Of a stretch of DNA of 64,000 bases, positions 53,557 through 63,922 are shown piece after piece. The translations under genes and the position numbers were made by a program. Below the pieces are notes generated by a model. The model saw nothing but the letters and a program-made list of their open reading frames with translations. It was not told where the DNA came from and searched no databases. Every line of letters starts with the position of its first letter. The stretch's first letter is position 1. Origin of the DNA: Acanthosepion lycidas (taxonomy: Eukaryota; Mollusca; Cephalopoda; Sepiida; Sepiidae); NCBI GenBank assembly GCA_963932145.1, contig OZ010595.1, positions 92,898,617-92,962,616 on the forward strand, given 5' to 3'.

Positions 53557-53627
53557 GTTGGTGCAAAAAATCTTTTTTCACATATGTTACTATGTGAGCA
53601 AACGACATTATTTTTGCACCAACCTAA
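53553..53627. mobile_element. Palindromic mariner MITE, 75 bp
   Basis: TTAGGTTGGTGCAAAAAATC at the left and the complement of TTAGGTTGGTGCAAAAATAA at the right, flanked by TA (53551-53552, 53628-53629). The centre matches the 2898 MITE (ACATATGTTACTATGTGAG). About five bases are lost from the left half. Confidence 0.92.
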
Positions 53628-53691
53628 TATATACACACATGCACTCAGCACTATTCTATACATTTCTTACACGATAAATATTGTTTTAAAC

Positions 53692-53695
<4 letters not shown>

Positions 53696-53738
<43 letters not shown>

Positions 53739-53740
53739 TG
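53696..53740. repeat. (TA)n microsatellite
   Basis: TA with one GTATATA interruption. Confidence 0.95.
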
Positions 53741-53989
53741 TATATTTGGGCAGCAATTTTTCTTTTGTACATGTTTCACTGAACATACCAGACAAGGAAA
53801 ATTTTATAAATTGTAATTCAGTTTTCCATGTTTTCTTACAAATTTTCTTTTATGTTGAATAACTGAGTGTAGAGACGATAGAAAAGGGTTTTTATTATCA
53901 CAAAACACTTTCGTCCATTGTCTTTTGAACAGGAGTAGAGGTTTATCACTTGTTTCCTGTTCACAATTAGGCTTCTTGTTCCTTCTAAA

Positions 53990-54075
53990 GTCTTCCCACT
54001 CTCTTTCATTTATAGTAGCCCCTTGCATCTTAGTGGCATTATCACCTTGCTTGGGGTGTATTGATTAAAATAAAA
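53990..54075 (+). mobile_element. LINE-B 3' end fragment
   Basis: 'cactctctttc...agccccttgcatcttagtggcattatc' then 'ccttgcttggggtgtattgattaaa', the LINE-B tail. Confidence 0.7.
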
Positions 54076-54499
54076 GAAACTCATCATTAGTATATTTTTC
54101 CTTGTTTATGTTGTAAGCAGAATTTTGTAGAAGTAATAGTAATTCTAAGCAATGCTGGACAGAAATTGTACTAATCCCATATTGCAAGGTATGTAGAACA
54201 CTGCCAACATGTCCCATTTAGTTTCAAAGAAAATAAGATTGAGGTTTGATTTAAACTGCTTTATATAATGTGTTCTGCCATCTTTAAATGTCTGTTTACA
54301 ATTGGATGTTCTTAGAATAAGCGTATTATCTACAATGATTTTAGGGAGTTTGCATGAGTGTTTAATTGCTTCCTTATTGAACTAAGATCATTACATTTGT
54401 GGTCAGAATGTTTGGATTTCATAAGAATGTTGCGATGAGTAATTATGAAGTTGTCAGTTGTTTTAATTTTATATAGTACATTATAATTTTAATTGTTTG
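54076..54499. other. No gene recognised
   Basis: Non-repetitive-looking AT-rich sequence, possibly intronic if the neighbouring exon candidates are real. Confidence 0.4.
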
Positions 54500-54721
54500 C
54501 TATAGTCTATTTCTCCACAGAGTGGAACCACTTCTGAATAATGTCCTGATGTTATATGAACCACAGATATAAGGCAGGCAGACTATGGTAGGGTAGTTGT
54601 TATTCTGACGGGTACATTTAATGCTGACCATTTCCTGTTGGGATGTGATTGGGCCACTGTAGAAAAAAAAACAAAAAATGATGATGAAGGGTGGGATGAA
54701 AAAGTGCAGTGTGATGCTTAC

Positions 54722-54862
54722 CGGCAGGCAGGCTGTTTTTTCCTCTTCTTCGGTCACCTCAAGGAAATGAATTGCGTGACTCCCTATGTCAGCTGTTAGA
54801 CTGGGCAGTCGTGAAACAGACACCAACTCAGCCACGCCTACTTCGACTCCCTCTTTGTCCAT
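54722..54862 (-). CDS. Candidate first coding exon of an unidentified gene
   Basis: On the minus strand, ATG at 54862 opens exactly 47 codons (MDKEGVEVGVAELVSVSRLP ... VTEEEEKTACLP) up to a consensus donor CCG/GTAAGC (GT at 54721-54720), phase 0. A TATA box lies about 80 bp upstream. Local GC and CpG are much higher than the surroundings and no repeat family matches. The peptide is acidic at its end, with no signal peptide or domain that I recognise. Later exons would lie at lower coordinates; none is identified. Confidence 0.4.
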
Positions 54863-54939
54863 CTGTCAATCTGTACGTCTACCTCTAACACACGCAGTCC
54901 GCTGAATGACTTCTGTTTTTGGTGTTGCTGGCGCCCCAC

Positions 54940-54947
54940 TTTTTATA
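54940..54947 (-). promoter_or_regulatory. TATA box candidate
   Basis: Minus strand TATAAAAAG, followed by a GC-rich GTGGGGCGCCAGC, placing a start near 54910-54920 and a 5' UTR of about 50-60 nt before ATG 54862. Confidence 0.4.
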
Positions 54948-55067
54948 CTATTCCAAGATGGCCAAAATTTGTATGTGTGCAAATATCGTCTCATTTTAGA
55001 CGAGATAGGCATGCATAAATTGTGTCTTCAATAGTCGGCATATTTCTTTTTTGTCATTACTTTGCAG

Positions 55068-55101
55068 GCAAGACACATTCGCACTCATTTCGAATTCCGA
55101 G
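55068..55101 (+). CDS. Candidate 34-nt exon
   Basis: Strong acceptor (CTTTTTTGTCATTACTTTGCAG, ends 55067) and consensus donor GAG/GTAAGT (GT at 55102-55103). Entered in phase 1, as 52360-52461 would leave it, it reads GKTHSHSFRIP without a stop and leaves in phase 0+2. It could also be part of a non-coding first exon of a transcript divergent from the minus-strand candidate at 54.7-54.9 kb. Confidence 0.35.
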
Positions 55102-55109
55102 GTAAGTCA

Positions 55110-56160
55110 TGTCTTTCGTTACAACCACTAGTTATGATTTTTCTCCTGGTTTTGTATGCATTGAAAAATTCACACTGTATGAATGGTGGGAACTGAAATT
55201 CAGGTATTTTCCAGTGAAGGTCGGCATACCTAGATGATGCATTGTTTTACCAGAAACATTTTATGAGATCTGAAGAATGAACAGATATGGTTAATGTGTT
55301 GGTAACTGTTTTACCCCATGGGAGTGTGTCTGTTCTCAAATACATTGTAAATTACCCTCTGATTGATTGCCAAGTTACATCATGGCGGCATAATTAGCTC
55401 TGAAAATATTCAAAATATTTGATGACTTTCCAGGAAGACGTCACCACCATAAACATTTTTAAATAAGCATAATAAAAAATATCAAGTTAAAAAGAATATT
55501 TTTATCATTAACCTTTTTTAAAATTAACGTGCAACAGTTACCTTCTAACAAAACCCCCGGCTTGTTATTCATCCTTTTTCATTATATGTAGTAGTATTTT
55601 ACAAAGAGACTATATTCATGCAACAAAGCCAAAAGAAAAAAATAAGTATAAAAAAAATGGCCGCCTGCTGAAGAAACAGTGCAATGATTTATTGTAAAGA
55701 CATTGGCAGACAACATGTAATAAACTTACTTGTTGAAACATTGATTTTTTTTTCTCTTCTGCCCATTGAGCCTTGCTCTTCATTCACATCTTACCTGGTT
55801 AAAACTCTGAGTTTTAGAAGAAAAAAAAAAAAGGGAAAAATTTTTCAAGAAAAAATATTGTTGGTTTGACAGGTTATTAATTCAAGTGTGCTTTTTAGAT
55901 TTTAAGGGCTCAAATTTAGAAGCAGATTTTTTTTTCTAGTATTTTAGCACACATTGAATATCAAATATTTTATTGTATCTTTTATTGTATCCAAAGGCAA
56001 ATAGACTGAATACAATGAAAATGTTCGGTGTGAGAAACTGGCCCAAGGTAAAAATATTTGATCCACCGTTCACATTTAAACTGCATAGATTCTGACAGAC
56101 TGACCAGTTTTATTAGCATTCAAATTGTGTTTGCATGTGTAAGCATTCTGATAGAATTTA
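55110..56160. other. No gene recognised
   Basis: About 1 kb of mixed sequence with scattered CpG up to 55.7 kb (CATGGCGGCATAA at 55380, AATGGCCGCCTGC at 55657), then AT-rich. Confidence 0.45.
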
Positions 56161-56164
56161 TGTT

Positions 56165-57015
56165 GAGGGCAAATAGAAATAGGTGTAAGACAAGGATGTA
56201 TCTTCTCACCAGACTTATTCAACCTTTACAGCAAGGGGATCTCAGAGAACTAGCAGTCTGACTGAAATTTATCATTGGCAGACAAAATCTTAACATAAGA
56301 TAAGAAGATGACAAAATGTTGATAGCAGAGATATAGAAAGAAAACTAATTCCTTTGGTAAAAAAAAAAAAGTGAGACAAAAGGACAAAAGTTTTCAGAAA
56401 AAGGAAAAACCCAAGATACAAGTTAGAGATGTCAAATAGAGAAGTTTAATTATCTGGAAAGTGTTTAAGACGATGGAAATTCTGAAATCTAAAGGTGTAT
56501 TGGAATCATGAAAGATGCTTTCCACAATCAAAGCAAACTATTAAGTAAAAAGGAAAACTTTTTTAGAAACAAAGAATAAAGTACTGAACTGTCATGTCTA
56601 TAGAACAATGATTGCTGAACCATCTCATCACAGATGACGAAGAGACTTGAGGCAACAGAAATGTCATTTTGCAGAAAGATGCTGCGAATCCAATAGACTA
56701 AGCATGTAACAAAAAGTTTTATTGAAAATGGAAACAAAAAGGACACATACTTAGAATCAGGAATAAACAATTGAAATTCTACAGGCACCTAATGAGGAAA
56801 GAGGGCATGGAGAATTTGCTACTCAAAAGACATACTGAAGGCAAGAAGAATAAACAGCAAGTAATCTGCCTATTACACTTGTGTAAATGGATGGCAGAAC
56901 AGGGATTAGGACAGATGGTGAAAAGACAAACCTTATCAAGAGCTATAAAGGCTAGGAAGTCATTGGGAGCCATTATCGACCATGTCCTGAAGGGGCACAG
57001 TGCAAGGAAGCAACT
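56165..57015 (+). pseudogene. LINE-A RT palm to C-terminus
   Basis: IEIGVRQGCIFSPDLFNLYS (56175-56235), LNIR.EDD in place of the YADD region (56290-56312), KPKIQVRDVK, a SVLNCHVYRTMIAE-type block, EATEMSFCRKMLRIQ, VLLKMETKRT, LRIRNKQLKFYRHLMRKEGM, HTEGKKNKQQVICLLHLCKW, MVKRQTLSRAIKARKSLGAI, ending 'catgtcctgaaggggcac'. The catalytic box is degraded. Without the inserted LTR it parallels 8374-9697. Confidence 0.88.
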
Positions 57016-57235
57016 GCTGGGATTTGATTTGAGAGATTTACCCCAGGTAAAAATATATTGTTGTCAGATAAAAACTTATATATCAGGATCTTTTCTAGGA
57101 TGACATTACTTGTGACAATCTAAGATGAATCGTTTAGCTCCATCTGGTGGACAAGTCATGCAAGAAACTAGCAATGAATTTTATAGAAAGGAGAAAAAGG
57201 AAAGAGCCGAAAAATAATGATGGTGACAAAAGAAT

Positions 57236-58102
57236 CTTTCTTTCATTCTAACCAAACAATCTTTCTCGCTGGGCAAAATGTGTCATTAATAAAATAACAC
57301 TGACATCTCATTTTCACAGATATATTTACCAAAATTACGCAATAATATCTTGAAATACTAAAGAGTAAATTTATTCAATAAAATCACCATTGGCTTCAAC
57401 CATGGCCTACAGAGGACTTCAGAATCTCCCACAACTCTTCTGCAAAAGCCTCCTTGATTAAGTTGTTGAATGCTGCCATAATCCTTGCCTTCAGTTCATC
57501 TTTGGTGTTCCAAGGAGTTTTGTTGCTCTCTTGCTCAACTGCAAGTCACATATAATAATCAAAGGTTTGCAGTCTGGGGAGTTAAGTGGCTAGAGTGATG
57601 TGGTTGCAGATATTATCTGACAGCCTTAACTGGGTTCTCTTGCTTAAGTGGTACGTTGAAGTGTCCTGTAGCCATACATAGGGTCCTCCAGCAGCCACAC
57701 TCTTGACACAGTACTACCTCCCCAAGGCACTTGATGTAGGCATCCATGTTGAGTCTGAGGTCCTGTGGGAAGATGAATGGAGGCATAACGTTACCATAAC
57801 TATTGATCACTCTTAACACCTTCATGATCACCATCAGACTCATCCAACTCTTTACGAATCCACTTCACTGTCCTCAGATTGACACTCAAATAATGTGTGT
57901 CTTGGAGTTTTGGGGTGAATACTAAGAAATACAGCATGCAGTTCCAAATTTCTTGCAGACTGAACTATATCATGGTACTCTTTTTCTCACAGATGATGAC
58001 CAATTGACCCTACTATACTGTGCAGATGACAAAATAAGAAAAGCAACATGTATGTACAAAATAAAAAATATGAAATGGCGACAATTTACCCATCGCACCA
58101 TG
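57236..58102 (-). pseudogene. Mariner-like element, copy 2, with shared flank
   Basis: 57236-57292 is the same flank as at 50.3 kb. The left terminal repeat is deleted and the right one (ATTTACCCATCGCACC) remains at 58083-58100. Minus strand: MKVLRVINSYGNVMPPFIFP (57825-57765), LNMDAYIKCLGEVVL, RTLCMATGHFNVPLKQENPV (the QQDSAPxHTS region frameshifted, 57680-57620), then PDCKPL/IIICDL (57560) and the NGDFIE end. It keeps more of the middle than copy 1. Confidence 0.82.
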
Positions 58103-58111
58103 TGTGTGTGC

Positions 58112-58162
<51 letters not shown>
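58112..58162. repeat. (TA)n microsatellite
   Basis: About 50 bp of TA after GTGTGTGTGCG. Confidence 0.97.
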
Positions 58163-58165
<3 letters not shown>

Positions 58166-58909
58166 TAGCAGCATGGCCCGGCGTTGCCCAAGCTTGATTC
58201 AAAAATTGTACGACTCATACAGCAATTGCTATCACTTGACTTAAAATATTTTTGCCCTTCCTTGCCTTTAAAGGAGTGCCCTTTGCCATGCTGATGTTGC
58301 TACATGTCTTACTTCTTGCCTATCTCACACTGTGAATTTTTTCCAAGCTCTATACTAAACATTAAATCTGTTACGAAAAAAGAACTAAACAAAATGAACA
58401 CAAAACGATCAGCTTTAAAAAAAGAATTGTAACTGGAAAAACTGAATGAAAAAAGAATGTTAACAACAAATACTTTTTCACACCCAACCCAGTTCTGCAG
58501 AATCAGAATCAACATTGAGTTTAAGCAAGCGAATGAGCCAATTGGAGTAAAGTGCCATGCAGATTTAAATTTTTCCCACTTGTGACGAATGCAGCTATCG
58601 ATTTTTTTTTGCATGCTAGTTAACATTTGTGTCAGTCAGCTTTTGGTTCTCATGCTGGCCAATAGAATCTTCCTGCCTATTCGTGGCAGCCAGCTATAGG
58701 CTCTCACTCTGGCCAGTCGAAAATGGCCACCAACTAAATGAAAATTGCCGTAGAGGGATGAAAAAATCGATTATTTCCAGTATTGATGGGAGTTGGGGAA
58801 TGCAAAGTCAGTCTTGGCCTTTCCACTAAATTGGAGCATGTGCATGTAAATTTTGGTGCAAATCCGTCAAAAATTGTGGCCGTGCATTCGTTACACACAC
58901 ACATCCTGC

Positions 58910-58915
<6 letters not shown>
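58163..58915. repeat. TA-bordered unclassified repeat
   Basis: Starts ACTAGCAGCATGGCCCGGCG right after a (TA)n tract and ends at another. I recall similar 'CTAGCAG...GCCCGGCGTTGCC' starts next to TA tracts in other invertebrate genomes, but I cannot name the family. Internal direct pair CAGTCAGCTTTTGGTTCTCATGCTGGCC (58632) and CAGCCAGCTATAGGCTCTCACTCTGGCC (58688). Confidence 0.5.

Positions 58916-58942
<27 letters not shown>
58916..58942. repeat. (TA)n microsatellite
   Basis: TA run. Confidence 0.95.
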
Positions 58943-58944
<2 letters not shown>

Positions 58945-59382
58945 CAAACCAATCACAACATGTTACAATGCATTTAAAAATATGGTTCTGTTGATAACAT
59001 TTCTTTGTCTCATGTAGTTAAGTATGATGTCGTAGAATTGCATGACAAATTTACAACCTACATCTGCTAATCTGTGACCATTATTGTTGCACAGCAAACT
59101 TCTATGTAAACAAAACAGGATGTCATCTTTGACAGGGAACATCTCAGTTGTCCATATAACGACTCTGATGATGGCTCATGTGAGTCCAAATCCTAGATCA
59201 ACAACCAATATAATAAAGAAATATCCAAATGTTAGACAGTTTTTGTCTTTATTTTCTCTTGAAACTAAAGCCATTATATGATGCTTGAAATGGTTCATGA
59301 TAAAACATAATATAATAGACATTCGGTATCTGTAATATTTAATAATATATGTTTGAACAATTATCTGCTGTCCCTATACACT
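58945..59382. other. No gene recognised
   Basis: AT-rich, no family recognised. Confidence 0.5.

Positions 59383-59458
<76 letters not shown>
59383..59458. repeat. (CA)n-(TA)n microsatellite
   Basis: CA run passing into TA. Confidence 0.97.
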
Positions 59459-59462
<4 letters not shown>

Positions 59463-59689
59463 ATTTCTCAGAGTTAACCTGTAGAAAAGACAATATTTAT
59501 AAATATAAATGACAATAGGAAAACTGTAATAGTTGCCGATGTGTTTCATCCAATGTGGATTTTCTCAAGGCAAAAAACGAAATTAATTTATTTAAACAAA
59601 GTAACTAATAATAACAAAAACAAAATGGCCTTACCAAATGGAAGAATTTGGAGAACGCTAAAATTATGAAAATAGCGTTCTCTAAATTC

Positions 59690-59905
59690 AGAGTTGTCCT
59701 TCTCCTAAACCAGTTGCCATACAAGGCTATAGAGCCCAGTTTGTCCTGCTATTTATCCATAGCTGGGGGGAGAAGAAGAGGATTCATACCTTTCCCAAGG
59801 GTATTAGCACATAAATGAATGTAATGAATTCAACCATAATTCAAACTTGGCTATCCGATTACTCAATCCAAGCCACTATCTATTACCCCACCATGCCTCC
59901 ACACA
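59690..59905 (-). mobile_element. tRNA-derived SINE S4
   Basis: Minus strand head GGTGGGGTAATAGATAGTGGC (box A) and CAAGTTTGAATTATGG (box B), then the S4 body GAATCCTCTTCTTCTC and ATAGCAGGACAAACTGGGC. A (CA)n run adjoins at 59901-59918. Confidence 0.75.
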
Positions 59906-59919
59906 CACACACACACACA

Positions 59920-60501
59920 TACAGATTTAATATTATTTTTCTATAGCATTTTCTATGTTTGGATATGACCACAAGAGAGTGGAGGTTTTAAACCATTGTT
60001 TCCTTTCCGCTACATACACTGATTTGCTTTGAAGCAGCTGATTAGGAGGCACCAGTTGTTCACTTTTGCCCATTCCCTGGCTTGGAGCTGGTCATAGTTG
60101 TCAAGGGCTATTTAATACACATGACACAGAAGCATTTTATAGACATGGAGGCTTTGTCACCATTATCCCCCTGGCTAGAAAAACTTTTTGAACATATATA
60201 ATGTATATATATTAATGGGAAAGTCTATGAAAAAATCCATACAGAAAACTAAGAGTGAAGCCCTGAAGGCGGTTGGCTATCATCAATGATAATCATCAGG
60301 CAACTCCTGTAGCCAAACTGGTCCCCAATCTAATTTCAAGTATTCCTTTGTATTCTCTTGGTATGACCAAGAGTGAAGTCATGTAATCTGGGTAGCACAA
60401 GGCTTCCATATACCATTGTTCAGGCCTGCAACAAGCAAATGTCATTCCTGTCATTTTGACCGAACAGGGAGCTACCTTTATGCAAGATAAATGGATACAT
60501 A

Positions 60502-60503
<2 letters not shown>
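59920..60503. other. No gene recognised
   Basis: About 580 bp of moderately GC sequence; no domain or known repeat. Confidence 0.5.

Positions 60504-60561
<58 letters not shown>
60504..60561. repeat. (TA)n microsatellite
   Basis: Longest pure TA tract of the right half. Confidence 0.97.
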
Positions 60562-60566
<5 letters not shown>

Positions 60567-60687
60567 TCCCAAGAGGATAGAATCCAGGTAGAACTCAATG
60601 TCCAGGACAGAGTAAGAATATATAAAAGGCTCAAAAACTAATATTCCATGGTTATAATTCATTACATTGGAATCAGATCAACAAATT

Positions 60688-60691
<4 letters not shown>

Positions 60692-60727
<36 letters not shown>

Positions 60728-60890
60728 GGAGAGATAATAAATTAAAATAAAACTGCTGGCAAATAATATATGCAAATACATAATTTAATGTATATCAAAT
60801 TTAATAAAGAGCCTAGTAAAGACTGAAGCAATAATATTATATTAGAAGTAAAAACAGAAGTTATTATTTAATTAAATACTATAATTATAC

Positions 60891-60932
<42 letters not shown>
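60692..60932. repeat. (TA)n and (ATT)n microsatellites
   Basis: (TA)n at 60692-60724 and (ATT)n at 60892-60932, with AT-rich sequence between. Confidence 0.93.
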
Positions 60933-60933
<1 letters not shown>

Positions 60934-61019
60934 TATTATGTATTATAAGTATTGGATGATTATGAGTATTGTGTCTTATGTATATTATTATTATAAATAT
61001 TGCAATAAGATATATTTTA

Positions 61020-61755
61020 GTAATTCTAGTAACTAAGATCATCCTAAAGAGAATTAGAGAAGGAAAAAAAGAATTCATGATAGATGAAATTCTCAACATG
61101 ATGAAAACAAAGCAGCAAATAATGTTGAGATATGACACAGGATATAGAACAAAAGTATTTCAAAACAAATGCAGGAGGACTAAAGAGGATGGTTCAACAA
61201 AATAGAAAAAAAACGAGTTTTACAAATAAAGCAGATATGTATAAAAGAATACAGGACAAAAGACAACAGGATGGATAAGATTTATTAGAGAAAAAAAAAT
61301 CAGAGATGGAACAAATAGATTGGAGAAGTCTTCAAGTCTTCAATGGTGAAAGAGGACAGCCGACAATATCAAAGGAAATATCAAAGGACCAGAAATATTA
61401 AAATCTGAAGTGCTCAAACTGAATAAAGACAAAGCAGCTAGACTAAATGGAATTGTGATAGAAATACTGGCAGCCATAGATTTCAGCATTGGCAAGTTTA
61501 AAATAAAATATACAACAGTGGTGAAATACTGGAAGACCTAAGTAGATCAATTTTTGTAGCACTGCCTAAGAAACCAGGTGCAAATGAATGTGAACTCCAT
61601 CAAACAATCAGCCTAATAAGCCACATAACAAAACTGATCATTTGAATTCTGATGAATAAGGCACATAGAAGAATTAGACCAGAAATAAGACAAGAACAGT
61701 GCAGTTTTGTTAAAGACACTAGAACAAAGATTGCCATTGAGATGGTTAGATGTAA
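61020..61755 (+). pseudogene. LINE-A RT N-terminal (fingers/palm) fragment
   Basis: Only copy here of the earlier part of the LINE-A RT: EVLKLNKDKAARLNGIVIEI (61420-61460), LAAIDFSIGKFK, GEILEDLSRSIFVALPKKPG (61520-61585), NECELHQTISLISHITKLII (61590-61650), RRIRPEIRQEQCSFVKDTRT (61672-61725), IAIEMVR. These are the RT0-RT2 blocks that precede FIDY. Breaks in frame show decay. It joins directly to a LINE-B end at 61756. Confidence 0.85.
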
Positions 61756-61995
61756 GTGCAAGTTCTATGCTAACAGTTTCTTCTATTGCTTTTCCTACAT
61801 GTGGAACTTACGCCTGACTCCATGATTCCCACTCAGCATTAATGTTCAAAATTTTAAATGTAATGTCATGGTTGCTGTTCTTTTATTGTTCTTGTGTCTT
61901 ATAAATGTTTCTCATTTTTTTGAGTCTCTCACACTCAGTAACCTATTGTGCCTCGGTGGCTTTACTGCCTTGCTTGGGGTGAAATGATTAAAAAA
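61756..61995 (+). pseudogene. LINE-B C-terminus and 3' end
   Basis: 'caagttctatgctaacagtttc' (compare 4211), SYMWNLRLTP, 'tgttcaaaattttaaatgtaatg', then 'cactcagtaacctattgtgcctcggtggctttactgcc', A-run. Confidence 0.75.
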
Positions 61996-62059
61996 ATGTC
62001 CATAATAGTATACCATTTTATATAAGTAAATCATAGTATACTATTTTATATAAGTAAAT

Positions 62060-62575
62060 TGAGGTAATGAAATAACCTGTCACCCCCATGAGTGACTGCA
62101 CTATAGGTAGTAACTACCTATATGTATCTGTAAGTCAATGGACTACAGAGACTGGCTGAAATCTTTTTTGGCTTGTTGGTTGAATTCTCTGCCTCTGAGC
62201 AAAAGGAACCTGGATGAGGCTATGCCGGAGGGCAGAGTCTCATTTGGTGAGGTAGACTGACACAATTCCATTGATGCAGGTTCTCCAGGGATTTTTTGGC
62301 CAAGCCTATGGGCTCAGAAGACCCATGTTAAACTTGACCTTATGCCACATCTATCCTTGGGGGGACTTGTAAATATTGACTAACTGGAATCTGTTGAGTA
62401 CGACTCAGACTTACTCGAGAACTACCGACCTTCCAATAGTAGCACACACTACTGGATTGACTTGCGATGACCTTGTGCATAACTGTTACCTTTATTCTTA
62501 TTATACTGGTTTTTTACAATAAACCTTTACTTATTTTATCCACCTTATATATTCCTATTAGCACAGAATATAACA
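62060..62575 (+). mobile_element. LTR-like repeat, long form (516 bp)
   Basis: TG...CA ends (TGAGGTAATG ... AATATAACA), AATAAACC near the 3' end, flanks TAAAT/TAAAA. The outer parts match 8609-8893 (minus); the middle 230 bp (CTGAAATCTTTT ... CTAACTGGAAT) is absent from that copy and partly shared with 10276-10497. A piece of the middle resembles the S3 SINE 3' end. Confidence 0.6.
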
Positions 62576-62599
62576 TAAAACATAGTATACCTTTTTATA

Positions 62600-63456
62600 T
62601 ATGGAACTTAACTGTGTAGATATTGTAATGCAACTGTACTAATTTAAAATAAATTTACTTAATACTAATTAAAATTGAAGAATAGTTACCAGAGTAAATG
62701 ATCACTTGAAAAAGAGCAAAAAGAGATCGGTCAGAGGAAAAAGCAAAAGGGAAATATGAACATTTCAGGAATTGCATTCTTTTGGATTCCACGTGACAAT
62801 GCTTGGTTACATTGGTTGTATAGGAATTCTAATGGCCTGCGCCTTTAAACCCCACCTCTTAACCCCATCAATAACATTCAAGAAAATCCTCAGAAAAATG
62901 GTTGACACGTGTTGTGTAACAAGAATTAATGGAAGAATGATTAATAATACAGAGAGTTGCCCTGGGGGCAAAATCCTGAGCCTCTCTTTAGCTTTTAAAA
63001 CGCCTTTCAGATTACAGCCTGGCTATTTATCTATGCCCATAGATTTGTATGGGGGGATTGATGTTATATCTACATGAGTATATATAAGCCTCTATACTGA
63101 GTGAAGAGCGGGGGGGGGGCATCTATTGCCATTGTGCTTTACCCTAAGGGTTTACAATGCCTGCTTATCATCAGTTACTGAGAGTTGTTATAGCTTTCAG
63201 TTGATTATGGAAATGATGCGACTGGTTGCATCTCTCTATTGTGATTGCTGCAAGCAAAAGCTCTCCATGGAAAAAGAACAGTGAAAGAAAGGCATGACAG
63301 CCACATAAACACTTTGGCATTATATTCGGTACATCATATAAGCCATTTTGCTCAAAGTGAAATTTACATAGAATTATCAAGCATTAGTCATATAAACATG
63401 CACACACGTGTGTGTGTGTGTATGTTTAAAAGAAAGGTTGCTGCCCAAATATACAG

Positions 63457-63460
<4 letters not shown>
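62600..63460. other. No gene recognised; G10 run at 63108-63118
   Basis: A 101-codon plus frame at 62772-63077 (hydrophobic start, two Cys clusters) and an 81-codon frame at 63245-63490 show no domain or splice context. A homopolymeric G run is at about 63109-63118. Confidence 0.45.

Positions 63461-63461
<1 letters not shown>

Positions 63462-63488
<27 letters not shown>
63462..63488. repeat. (TA)n microsatellite
   Basis: TA run bordering repeat X3. Confidence 0.95.
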
Positions 63489-63492
<4 letters not shown>

Positions 63493-63496
63493 AAGA

Positions 63497-63770
63497 TATA
63501 TAGTGTTAATTTATGGGATAAAGTGCTCAAAATCAGAGATAGAGTGTATGTGCATATATAAGTGAACATTGAAGTCAATATTCATGAGGCAACAGACTGT
63601 TTCATGCTAAACACAATCATCAGGACACATCAGCCTAATAAGCTACATAACAAAACTAATCATTTGAATTCTGATGAATAGAATTAGACCAGAAATAGGG
63701 TAAGAACATGTGGCCTGATGTTTGTGTCTAGCATGAAACAGCTTGTTGCTTCTGAATGTTGATTTCAATG

Positions 63771-63775
<5 letters not shown>
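63497..63775. mobile_element. Repeat X3, copy 4, with a LINE-A piece in its loop
   Basis: The left arm (GTGAACATTGAAGTCAATATT ... GACTGTTTCATGCTAAAC) and the right arm (GTGTCTAGCATGAAACAG ... TTGATTTCAATGTTCA) are inverted copies. 63625-63705 between them is foreign. The right arm reads CUGAUGU..UAGCAUGAAAC (63715-63739), hammerhead-like with A9 changed to U. Confidence 0.8.
63625..63705 (+). pseudogene. 80-bp LINE-A RT fragment
   Basis: 'cagcctaataagctacataacaaaactaatcatttgaattctgatgaat' equals 61607-61660 almost exactly, followed by 'agaattagaccagaaatag' (compare 61671). A few codons (KAHR) are lost. Confidence 0.85.
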
Positions 63776-63820
<45 letters not shown>

Positions 63821-63874
63821 ATGGACTCTCCTGTCAGTTTCCATGTATGAGGATCTGACAGCTTAGTTGATTCA

Positions 63875-63920
<46 letters not shown>
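63776..63920. repeat. Two (TA)n tracts around repeat X4, copy 2
   Basis: 63776-63812 and 63877-63920 are TA. 63813-63876 (GGACTCTCCTGTC...TATGAGGATCTGACAGCTTA) is the inverted copy of 21340-21423. Confidence 0.9.

Positions 63921-63922
<2 letters not shown>

Noticed and set aside
60504..60561. (TA)n tracts as replication origins or cruciform regulators
   Set aside because: They can extrude cruciforms, but their number and scatter fit ordinary microsatellites. No other origin feature is visible.
62772..63077. 101-codon frame as a secreted cysteine-rich protein
   Set aside because: The N-terminus is only weakly signal-like, Cys spacing fits no family I know, and there is no splice or promoter context.
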